In this document: positions 1-5,210 of the stretch, piece by piece
Numbering within the stretch: position 1 is the stretch's first letter
Layout: the number at the start of each line of letters is the position of its first letter
DNA from: Planctomycetaceae bacterium
Lineage (GTDB): Bacteria > Planctomycetota > Phycisphaerae > Phycisphaerales > SM1A02
Assembly (NCBI GenBank): GCA_947474205.1
Contig: CANJIC010000145.1
Coordinates: forward strand, 1 to 5,485
DNA length: 5,485 nt
Reading direction: 5' to 3'
Translations under genes and position numbers: made by a program
The notes under the pieces: model-generated
Told to the model about the DNA's origin: nothing
Databases searched by the model: none
The model's input: only the letters and a program-made list of their open reading frames with translations

Positions 1-168
1 AACATCGGCCACGCATGCAACCACTTCGCAGTCGTAGGTTTCGCGCAACCACGGAATAACGCAACTGGTATCAAGACCGCCTGAGTAGGCAACGCACACG
101 CGCTTTGGTTTTTTGGAATGCGTTGGCGCGGCGGGGGCGGAATGATTATTTTTGGTGGCGCTATTCAT
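1..168 (-). CDS. argG: Argininosuccinate synthase, N-terminal part (runs off the left edge)
   Basis: Argininosuccinate synthase joins citrulline and aspartate using ATP to give argininosuccinate, the step after ArgF, in the cytoplasm. Only the first 56 codons are present. I translated them by hand from ATG 168-166 and the frame stays open to position 1. Residues 24-56 match the start of the family: [12 protein letters not shown] contains the N-type ATP pyrophosphatase P-loop (SGGLDTS, residues 29-35), followed by a [21 protein letters not shown] strand. ArgG proteins usually begin only a few residues before AYSGG; here about 20 extra residues (Asn/Ala/Pro/Lys-rich) precede it. The start is supported by an ATGA overlap with the argF stop and by GGAG six bases upstream. 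The P-loop makes the family firm; the rest of the gene lies outside the window. Confidence 0.93.
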   Translation of the reverse strand, partial: MNSATKNNHSAPAAPTHSKKPKRVCVAYSGGLDTSCVIPWLRETYDCEVVACVADV

Positions 169-1160
169 AAGGGACTCCGAGTTGTGTGAGAGGTGCGAGT
201 TGTATTTTTACCCAACGAGTCTTGCGTTGGTGTTGTGAGTAGATTCAAAAGCAGCGCATTTTGAATGTGCATTCTATTTTCCGCCTGATCAAAAACCACG
301 CTGTGTGGACCATCAATGACTGCGTCCACCACTTCATGGCCACGGTGCGCGGGCATGCAGTGCATGAAATACGCGTTTGATCCAGCCACGCCCATGACAT
401 CAGGGGTAACACAATATGGCTTAAATATGGCTTCTTTTGTGGTGTTTTCTGTTTGGCCCATACTGGTCCAGGTGTCGGTGTACACGGCGAACGAGCCTTG
501 AATGCGATTGATGTCGTTGGTGTATTGCAGTGTGGCGCCGGTGCGGCAGGCGCGCGCTTGGCAATCACGAACAATGTCCGTGGATGGGGCAACCCCCGGC
601 GGCGTGACCACGATCATGGATGCACCCATGGTGGCGGTGAGTTCCATAAGCGAGTGACAGACATTATTTCCATCGCCCACCCAAGCTAGTTGATGTTTGC
701 GGCAATCAAATCCAAGCTCCACCAATGTCATGTAATCAGCGAGCGCTTGGCATGGATGATGAATGTCCGACAGCGCATTGATGATTGGAATTGTCGCGTT
801 TGCGGCAAGCGCGGTGATGGTGTCGTGGCTCATGGTGCGCGCGACAATGCAGTCGCACCAGCGCTCAAGGTTGCGGCTGTAGTCGGCGATTGTTTCACGC
901 TCTCCAATGCGCAACTTTTCATGGTCCAAGTACACGGCGTGGCCACCCATGCGCGCGAAGCCAATATCAAAGCTAACTCGCGTGCGCAGCGACGGCTTCT
1001 CAAACAACATGACAAGTGAGCGTTGCGCGAAGTGATCCTTGTATGGGCGGATGTCCGCCTTCAGCGCGCGACCAAGTTCAATCAGTGGCATGACTTCATG
1101 CGAACTTAAATCCATGATGCGCGTGACATCTTTGGTGGCTAAACGAGTGTGCGCATGCAT
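165..1160 (-). CDS. argF: Ornithine carbamoyltransferase
   Basis: Transfers the carbamoyl group from carbamoyl phosphate to ornithine, giving citrulline. 331 residues from ATG 1160-1158. Motifs in order: carbamoyl-phosphate loop FEKPSLRTR (residues 53-61, SLRTR in place of the commoner STRTR), HPCQALAD (135-142), GDGNNV (162-167), the ornithine loop DTWTSMG (229-235), and HCMPAHRG (267-274) with the catalytic Cys268, normally HCLPAHRG. The SMG loop argues for true ornithine specificity rather than an acetyl- or succinyl-ornithine transferase. The enzyme normally ends soon after the NALLLNLL helix (301-308); here 23 polar Thr/Ser/Arg-rich residues follow. An in-frame ATG at 1184 would add eight residues, but ATG 1160 overlaps the argB stop as TAATG and has GGAG ten bases upstream, so I prefer it. 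The 3' end overlaps argG by four bases (ATGA). Confidence 0.96.
   Translation of the reverse strand: MHAHTRLATKDVTRIMDLSSHEVMPLIELGRALKADIRPYKDHFAQRSLVMLFEKPSLRTRVSFDIGFARMGGHAVYLDHEKLRIGERETIADYSRNLERWCDCIVARTMSHDTITALAANATIPIINALSDIHHPCQALADYMTLVELGFDCRKHQLAWVGDGNNVCHSLMELTATMGASMIVVTPPGVAPSTDIVRDCQARACRTGATLQYTNDINRIQGSFAVYTDTWTSMGQTENTTKEAIFKPYCVTPDVMGVAGSNAYFMHCMPAHRGHEVVDAVIDGPHSVVFDQAENRMHIQNALLLNLLTTPTQDSLGKNTTRTSHTTRSPL
169..178 (-). promoter_or_regulatory. Shine-Dalgarno site for argG
   Basis: On the minus strand GGAG (175-178) lies six bases before ATG 168-166, inside the last codons of argF. It supports the long argG start with its N-terminal extension over an internal GTG next to the P-loop. 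Confidence 0.6.
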
Positions 1161-2017
1161 TAGGAACGTTCTCCAATTTCGCACAGGTGCTTTGATGGCA
1201 GAAATAGCGTTCCGGCAGAGGTTTCACTGCCTTTATTGCGTAACGCGTCCGCAATGTTGGCATCGGTCCAACTGGCGACCAGGGTGGCAACGCCCGATTG
1301 CTCGCTGGCCTCTAGCGCCGAGCGAACTTTGGCGATCATGCCGCCAGTGATGGCGCCACTATTCGTAAGCCGCTCAACACCAGCGCAATTCAGTGAGGCA
1401 ATAATGTTGCCCGCGCCATCTTTCACGCCCGCAACATCTGTCAGCAAGACAAGCAGGCGCGCCGAGACAATGCGTGCGATTGCGGCGGCGGCTTCATCAG
1501 CGTTGACATTGAGAAGTTCACCCGCGTCATCCATGGCGATGCTGGAGAAAATAGGAGTGCAACCATTGCGCAGCAGGGTTTGAATAAGGTTCGCATCGCC
1601 GCCCGTGATCTCACCAACGCGTCCGGCGTCAAATGAAAATTTCTCACTCTTGCGCGCCGTGGTTGTGGCGCCATCGGCCAGCGTAAGACCAACCGCGTTC
1701 ACGCCGCGAGCGCGCAGTAACCCCACAATTCGAGCGTTCAGTTGTCCCGCCAACACGCCCGCAATTTCCAGCATGTGTTCTGGCGGAGTGATGCGAATGC
1801 CATCGCGCTTGTGACTGGTGTGGCCTAGCAATTGCAAATGTCGGTCGACACTCTTTCCACCGCCATGCACCAACACGACATGGTGATCGTGTTGAATAAA
1901 GTCGGCAAGCGTTTGAAAGAACGCGGCGTTCTGCGCGGGTTCATCCAGCAACGCGCCGCCCAATTTAACAACAATTGGCTTATTTCCTATTGGTTTTGGC
2001 TCTGTGTGAGTGCGCAT
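1160..2017 (-). CDS. argB: Acetylglutamate kinase
   Basis: Phosphorylates N-acetylglutamate with ATP, the second step of arginine synthesis. 285 residues from ATG 2017-2015; amino-acid-kinase fold. Visible motifs: VVKLGGALL (residues 16-24, phosphate-binding KLGG), VLVHGGGK (48-55), the GIRIT segment (73-77), NVNADEAAAAIA (170-181, substrate site), LLTDVAGVKD (191-200) and GGMIAKV (225-231, catalytic lysine loop). The GIRIT region and the lack of a long N-terminal helix look more like the short E. coli type than the arginine-inhibited hexameric type; this is an inference, and would shift control to ArgR. The start is ambiguous: a TTG at 2029-2027 overlaps the argC stop (TTGA) and has GGAG seven bases upstream, giving 289 residues, whereas ATG 2017 lies eight bases after the argC stop with no good ribosome site. 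An ATG at 2101 would overlap argC by 76 bases and is unlikely. Confidence 0.96.
   Translation of the reverse strand: MRTHTEPKPIGNKPIVVKLGGALLDEPAQNAAFFQTLADFIQHDHHVVLVHGGGKSVDRHLQLLGHTSHKRDGIRITPPEHMLEIAGVLAGQLNARIVGLLRARGVNAVGLTLADGATTTARKSEKFSFDAGRVGEITGGDANLIQTLLRNGCTPIFSSIAMDDAGELLNVNADEAAAAIARIVSARLLVLLTDVAGVKDGAGNIIASLNCAGVERLTNSGAITGGMIAKVRSALEASEQSGVATLVASWTDANIADALRNKGSETSAGTLFLPSKHLCEIGERS
1171..1174 (-). promoter_or_regulatory. Shine-Dalgarno site for argF
   Basis: GGAG on the minus strand, ten bases before ATG 1160-1158 and inside the end of argB. Together with the TAATG stop/start overlap it favours the 1160 start over the in-frame ATG at 1184. Confidence 0.5.
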
Positions 2018-2025
2018 GGAAGGCT

Positions 2026-3090
2026 TCAAGAGGCCACTCCAACTGAGTGGACAGGAAGCAATCCCATGGTCTGGGCATATCCCATCCGTATATTCATGCA
2101 TTGCATGGCTTGGCCCGCCGCGCCTTTGACCAAGTTGTCAATGGACGACGCAATGACCAAGTGATTGTGCGCGGCGTCAACCATGAAGGAAATGTCGCAG
2201 TAATTGGTGCGCTCCACGGCGGCAATTGAACTCCACACTCCCGCGTCTAGCAATCGTATAAATGGTTCGTCGGCGTAGTGCGCTGCAAGCGTTTCGCGAA
2301 CCTTTGACTCGCTCACGCCAGGCACAAGTTCAACATGAATGGTGCTGACAATGCCGCGATCAAGCGGCAGCAAATGCGGCGTGAACAAAATGTCTAGACC
2401 TGTTTCTTGCCGCATCTCTGGTTGATGCCGATGTTGAAGCGGGCTGTACGGTTGAAAGCTGACTTCGCAAAATAAATTCTTCATGCTGGCCCCACGGCCC
2501 GCGCCGCTGACGCCGCTAGCGGAATCAACAATCACGGGTCGTGAACTATTGAGAAGTTTTGCATTCATGAGTGGACGCAAGGGCAGAATGACGGAGGTTG
2601 GATAGCACCCCGCGCAAGCGATCAAGTCGGCATCAGCGAGCGCAGCACGATTTAGTTCCGGCAAGCCATACACCGCTTGTGCAAGCAAATCGCTTGCTGG
2701 ATGCGTGAATCCGTAATGCGCCGGATACGCCGCCGCATCGCGCAAGCGAAACGCCGCGGACAGATCAATGACAATCAGTCCGTGCGCAAGCAGGGCGGGC
2801 GCCAACTCGGCGCTGACTTCATGCGGCGTGGCCAAGAAAATAACTTTGGCGCCGCACGCCACGATTGCCTCAACAGTGGCCGTATGAATGGACAAGTCGT
2901 TGACGCCGCGCAGCCGTGGAAATAATTCAGACATGATTCGCGGCGCGGTAGTTGCCCGCTCCGAGGCGAACAAGGCCACGACCTCCACCAAAGGATGAGC
3001 CGCGGCAATGCTGGCCAATTCGGCGCCGGTGTATCCGGCCGCGCCAACAATTGCTATTTGAATTGGTGTCTCGTTCAAGGTGTGTTGCAT
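2026..3090 (-). CDS. argC: N-acetyl-gamma-glutamyl-phosphate reductase
   Basis: NADPH-dependent reductase that converts the ArgB product to N-acetylglutamate 5-semialdehyde. 354 residues, close to the usual 345 or so. The N-terminal Rossmann domain shows AIVGAAGYTGAEL (residues 13-25) with the type-I GYTG dinucleotide loop, and FLATPHE (85-91). The catalytic cysteine is C162 in ACAGCYPTSVILPL. Further family motifs are SGVSGAGRG (192-200), HRHQPEM (220-226, carrying the active-site histidine), FTPHLLPLDRGI (236-247) and the C-terminal DNLVKGAAGQAMQ (318-330). The start ATG 3090 comes one base after the argR stop (TAA-C-ATG). No Shine-Dalgarno is visible, so translation is probably coupled to argR. 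The family assignment is firm. A longer, argJ-containing order is common in other bacteria; here argB follows directly. Confidence 0.97.
   Translation of the reverse strand: MQHTLNETPIQIAIVGAAGYTGAELASIAAAHPLVEVVALFASERATTAPRIMSELFPRLRGVNDLSIHTATVEAIVACGAKVIFLATPHEVSAELAPALLAHGLIVIDLSAAFRLRDAAAYPAHYGFTHPASDLLAQAVYGLPELNRAALADADLIACAGCYPTSVILPLRPLMNAKLLNSSRPVIVDSASGVSGAGRGASMKNLFCEVSFQPYSPLQHRHQPEMRQETGLDILFTPHLLPLDRGIVSTIHVELVPGVSESKVRETLAAHYADEPFIRLLDAGVWSSIAAVERTNYCDISFMVDAAHNHLVIASSIDNLVKGAAGQAMQCMNIRMGYAQTMGLLPVHSVGVAS
2027..2040 (-). promoter_or_regulatory. Possible ribosome site and TTG start of argB
   Basis: On the minus strand GGAG (2037-2040), a seven-base spacer, then TTG (2029-2027) whose last two bases begin the argC stop TGA. 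The arrangement mirrors the ATGA junction of argF and argG and may be the true argB start, adding four residues (Met-Lys-Pro-Ser) to the ATG 2017 version. Confidence 0.45.
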
Positions 3091-3091
3091 G

Positions 3092-3568
3092 TTATTTGCG
3101 AATTGGCCGACGCGGCCTTTCCCCGTTGCCCTGCAAAATATTTTTTAGACGAGTGGCCAAGTTGCGCGCCAGCGACGCGCTCTTTGCGACCAACAAGATA
3201 GTGTCATCGCCTGCGAGCGTGCCCAGCGAACCCTCCAAGCGAATTCGATCAAGCTCAACCGCAAGTGGAGTGGCGTGGCCGGTGCGCGTGCGCAAGACCA
3301 CCATTTGTCCACCAACCTCCACATCCAGCAGATAGGTTTGCACCGCGGCGCTGATGTCTGAATTATTCACGGCGGCGGAGCCCGGCAACTGCCAACCCGT
3401 GGGGCCCTTCATGACGCCAAGATCAGCCAAATCCCGCGATAAAGTGGCTTGTGTTACATCCACGCCCTCGGCGCGCAATTGTTTCAGCAAGCCATGTTGA
3501 CTTGTAACGCGGCCCGTTTGCAGAAGCCGTTCAATCATGCGCCGACGAGTTGGTTTGGATGAATCCAT
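3092..3568 (-). CDS. argR: Arginine repressor ArgR
   Basis: Arginine-sensing transcription factor, hexameric in known members, that represses arginine genes when arginine is bound. 158 residues. The N-terminal winged helix-turn-helix spans about residues 5-65, with the recognition-helix signature VTQATLSRDLADLGVMK (38-54). The C-terminal oligomerisation and arginine-binding domain (about 75-148) shows LRTRTGHATPLA (92-103) and GTLAGDDTI (116-124), whose paired aspartates (121-122) contact arginine in characterised ArgR. A short basic tail (RPRRPIRK) ends the protein. ATG 3568 is preferred to ATG 3538 (residue 11) because helix 1 of the DNA-binding domain begins near residue 7. No Shine-Dalgarno is seen and the best -10 lies only about ten bases upstream, so the mRNA may be nearly leaderless. 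As first gene of the operon it probably represses itself through the boxes at 3571-3607. Confidence 0.95.
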   Translation of the reverse strand: MDSSKPTRRRMIERLLQTGRVTSQHGLLKQLRAEGVDVTQATLSRDLADLGVMKGPTGWQLPGSAAVNNSDISAAVQTYLLDVEVGGQMVVLRTRTGHATPLAVELDRIRLEGSLGTLAGDDTILLVAKSASLARNLATRLKNILQGNGERPRRPIRK

Positions 3569-3580
3569 AGAAGGTATAAT
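3550..3580 (+). promoter_or_regulatory. Candidate porin promoter
   Basis: A perfect TATAAT (3575-3580) points to the plus strand, with only a weak -35 (TTGGTT, 3550-3555, 19-base spacer) inside the argR start region. Expected transcription start is near 3587, giving a leader of about 40 bases before TTG 3626. The -10 lies inside ARG box 1. Confidence 0.4.
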
Positions 3581-3588
3581 TATGCAAC
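3571..3588. promoter_or_regulatory. Candidate ArgR operator, ARG box 1
   Basis: AAGGTATAATTATGCAAC compared with the E. coli ARG box (wnTGAATwwwwATTCAnw) matches 7 of 10 conserved arm positions, including the key G of the left arm and C of the right arm, and all four central A/T positions. The core is a near palindrome, GTATAATTATGC. It begins only three bases upstream of the argR start codon and contains a perfect TATAAT -10 for the plus strand. Inference from comparison by eye. Confidence 0.5.
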
Positions 3589-3606
3589 AACTGTATAAAA
3601 AAGCAA
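3579..3606 (-). promoter_or_regulatory. Candidate promoter of the argRCBFG operon
   Basis: On the minus strand TTGCTT (3606-3601), a 16-base spacer and CATAAT (3584-3579) resemble -35 and -10 elements. Transcription would start near 3572, leaving an untranslated leader of only a few bases before argR ATG 3568, which agrees with the missing Shine-Dalgarno site. A second possible -10, TATACA (3597-3592), would give a leader of about 17 bases. Both overlap the putative ARG boxes. Confidence 0.4.
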
Positions 3607-3607
3607 G
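3590..3607. promoter_or_regulatory. Candidate ArgR operator, ARG box 2
   Basis: ACTGTATAAAAAAGCAAG also matches 7 of 10 conserved ARG-box arm positions plus the four central A/T bases. Its core (TGTATAAAAAAGCA, 3592-3605) is identical at 10 of 14 positions to the box 1 core (GGTATAATTATGCA, 3573-3586). The two are direct repeats with a 19-bp period and one base between the 18-bp boxes. Known E. coli operators usually have such pairs about 3 bp apart. Confidence 0.45.
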
Positions 3608-3612
3608 AAGAT

Positions 3613-3624
3613 AATAATATTATT
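3613..3624. repeat. 12-bp perfect AT palindrome before the porin start
   Basis: AATAATATTATT is its own reverse complement and lies just upstream of the first TTG of the porin gene. It could be a minor operator half or a weak leader structure, or chance in AT-rich DNA. It does not fit the ARG-box pattern because the arm G and C are missing. Confidence 0.4.
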
Positions 3625-3625
3625 T

Positions 3626-5053
3626 TTGGTAATTTTGAAATTGTTGAATCGCTCCACGCAACGATTTGCAATTGGAAGTGCGTCACTCGCCGCCATCTCT
3701 TGCGCCACCATTGCCTTCGCTGACGACGCAACGGATCGTTTTCTTAAGGCGCTCTCCACCACAAAGACGGGAGATTCCCGATTTGGCACGCTGAGGGAAA
3801 CGCAGGACTTTGGAACATTCTGGCTGGTTCCAAATGTGGATCCATTCTTTGGCGCGCACAAGCCCTTCATTCGCTTGGCGCTGGACGCGCCGCAACCACT
3901 TCCAATTGATGAAGGTCGAATTGATCCGCTTCTTTCAATCGATCCATTTTCCCCCATCACGTCGCCGCTGCGCAACTTGGAATTATGGTTGCGTGAGCGT
4001 TTGAGCGTGAGGACCGACTTGTACAATTGCACCGTCGCCCAGCAAGCCAGTAGCAGCATTGCGGGCCAAGTTCGTGGCGCCGTCAGCAATCGCTTCAACT
4101 ACCGAATTGATTGGAAAGCCTGGGAAATAGAGGGAATTGGCCTGGGCTCCATCACCGCGCAATTTCGCGCCAACAACAATTGGAGCGCGCAGAATGTGAA
4201 CATTGGCAGCGCTATTGGTTCGTCGGTTGTGTTCGTGAATTCAGAGGACAATTCAATGAACGCATTTTTAACGCGCCTCTACGCGCAGCAAGGTTTTTGC
4301 GATGACCGCATTCTTGTTGGCGCCGGAAAAATTCTTCCCAACGACACCACGGGCGTAAATTTTTTCGCCGACGATGAAACCAACCAATTTCTTGCCAGTT
4401 GCTTTGACGGTGGTGACGCCATGCCCATTGGCTGGAACAGCTATCTGCCTGGCGCCTTTGCGCAATTTATTCCTGTTGATGGTTTTTATGTCAACACATT
4501 GTTGACCAGTCCGCTTGGCGCGTTGAATTCGGGCGGCGGATTTGGAACTGTTGGCGATGGCTTCTATCTTGTCGGCGCGGAAGCTGGCATTGTCACGGCC
4601 CTTGGCGCGGACAAGGATCTCATCGGCCGCTATTCCGTTTTTGTGTGCAACACCAACGCCGGCAACGACACGCCCAGCACCAACAACAAGCAGTCCGGCA
4701 ACGCCATGACGCTTATCGCGCAGCAATTTCTTGACCGCGACATGGGCGTGTGGTTGGCGTATCAATTAAGCGACTCCAATATCAGCCCCGCCTCGCAGGA
4801 AATCACCACGGGTGTCAGTTTGGAAAATGCTTTTGGCCGTCATGGCGATGGCGTTGGTCTTGGCTTGGCCTGGACCGATTCATCCACGGCGGGGGATCGC
4901 CAGCAAAAAACAATCGAAACCTACTATCGATTGCGTTTGACGGGCAGTCTGGAATTGACCGCAGATCTTCAATTGATTGATGATCCATCCAATCCGCAAG
5001 CCAAGGGCGGAGCGACGTGGGTGTTTGGCTTGCGCTCAAAAATAAAATTTTAA
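3626..5053 (+). CDS. OprB-family carbohydrate-type outer-membrane porin
   Basis: Predicted 475-residue outer-membrane beta-barrel of the OprB (carbohydrate-selective porin) family, allowing passive entry of small solutes; the substrate cannot be read from sequence. Residues 1-32 look like a Sec signal peptide with a hydrophobic stretch ending AFA before DD (cleavage about 32/33). The mature part is rich in alternating aromatic/Gly strands, and the C-terminal segment ETYYRLRLTGSLELTADLQL followed by IDDPSNPQAKGG, a VFGLRSKIKF strand and terminal Phe is typical of the family. No in-frame ATG exists before residue 212, so the start must be non-ATG: TTG at 3626, 3635, 3641 or 3644. I list the most upstream; an in-frame stop lies at 3596. 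No clear Shine-Dalgarno is present beyond a weak AGAAG. Four cysteines in the mature protein (135, 225, 259, 341) are unusual for a porin. Start uncertain, family fairly sure. Confidence 0.85.
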   Translation: MVILKLLNRSTQRFAIGSASLAAISCATIAFADDATDRFLKALSTTKTGDSRFGTLRETQDFGTFWLVPNVDPFFGAHKPFIRLALDAPQPLPIDEGRIDPLLSIDPFSPITSPLRNLELWLRERLSVRTDLYNCTVAQQASSSIAGQVRGAVSNRFNYRIDWKAWEIEGIGLGSITAQFRANNNWSAQNVNIGSAIGSSVVFVNSEDNSMNAFLTRLYAQQGFCDDRILVGAGKILPNDTTGVNFFADDETNQFLASCFDGGDAMPIGWNSYLPGAFAQFIPVDGFYVNTLLTSPLGALNSGGGFGTVGDGFYLVGAEAGIVTALGADKDLIGRYSVFVCNTNAGNDTPSTNNKQSGNAMTLIAQQFLDRDMGVWLAYQLSDSNISPASQEITTGVSLENAFGRHGDGVGLGLAWTDSSTAGDRQQKTIETYYRLRLTGSLELTADLQLIDDPSNPQAKGGATWVFGLRSKIKF

Positions 5054-5062
5054 TTGATAAGG

Positions 5063-5106
5063 TTGGTTTGTGTAACGCATCACGTGTGTGTCGCACAACA
5101 AACCAA
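5063..5106 (+). terminator. Inverted repeat downstream of the porin, possible terminator
   Basis: TTGGTTTGTGT (5063-5073) pairs with ACA-A-CAAACCAA (5095-5106) with one bulged A, leaving a loop of about 21 bases. It starts ten bases after the porin stop. No U-run follows on the plus strand, so it is not a classical intrinsic terminator; it may protect the 3' end or act with another factor. Confidence 0.4.
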
Positions 5107-5120
5107 TTCACAACGCTTGG

Positions 5121-5143
5121 ATAAAAAAACGTTGCACCGCAAC
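5121..5143 (-). terminator. Second intrinsic terminator of the right-edge gene
   Basis: Read on the minus strand, GTTGC (5143-5139), loop GGT, GCAAC (5135-5131), then one G and seven T (5129-5123). The stem is only five pairs, but it directly follows the T-run of the stronger hairpin at 5144-5176, forming a tandem back-up terminator for leftward transcription. Confidence 0.6.
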
Positions 5144-5176
5144 AAAAAAACCAGGACGTGTGGTACGTCCTGGTTT
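5144..5176 (-). terminator. Strong intrinsic terminator of the right-edge gene
   Basis: A 12-bp perfect inverted repeat: AAACCAGGACGT (5148-5159) and ACGTCCTGGTTT (5165-5176) around a 5-base loop. Read on the minus strand the hairpin is followed by seven T (5150-5144). It lies about 35 bases beyond the stop of the gene ending at 5211. On the plus strand only TTT follows, so plus-strand termination would be weak at best. Confidence 0.85.
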
Positions 5177-5210
5177 GCAAATGCAAGTTTAAAAAATTCA
5201 AACAACCAGT

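Noticed and set aside
201..214. TGTATTTTTACCCA as a third ARG box
   Set aside because: It matches the left arm but the right arm only partly, has no partner box and lies within the argF coding end far from a promoter.
690..1019. Plus-strand open frame of 109 codons opposite argF
   Set aside because: It lies wholly antisense to a well-conserved argF and shows no recognisable domain; other long frames opposite argB, argC and argR are rejected for the same reason.
1158..1184. Longer argF from ATG 1184
   Set aside because: The ATG at 1160 overlaps the argB stop as TAATG and has GGAG at a suitable distance; the extra eight residues read as argB coding sequence in another frame.
2015..2101. Longer argB from ATG 2101 with 28 extra N-terminal residues
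   Set aside because: It would overlap argC by 76 bases, the extra residues do not resemble the family, and the shorter starts lie at the argC stop.
3536..3538. argR start at internal ATG 3538
   Set aside because: It would remove part of helix 1 of the winged helix-turn-helix and has no better ribosome site.
4268..4765. Minus-strand open frame of 165 codons opposite the porin
   Set aside because: The porin reading frame explains the region, with a signal peptide and family C-terminus; the antisense frame is Lys/Ala/Val-rich without motifs.
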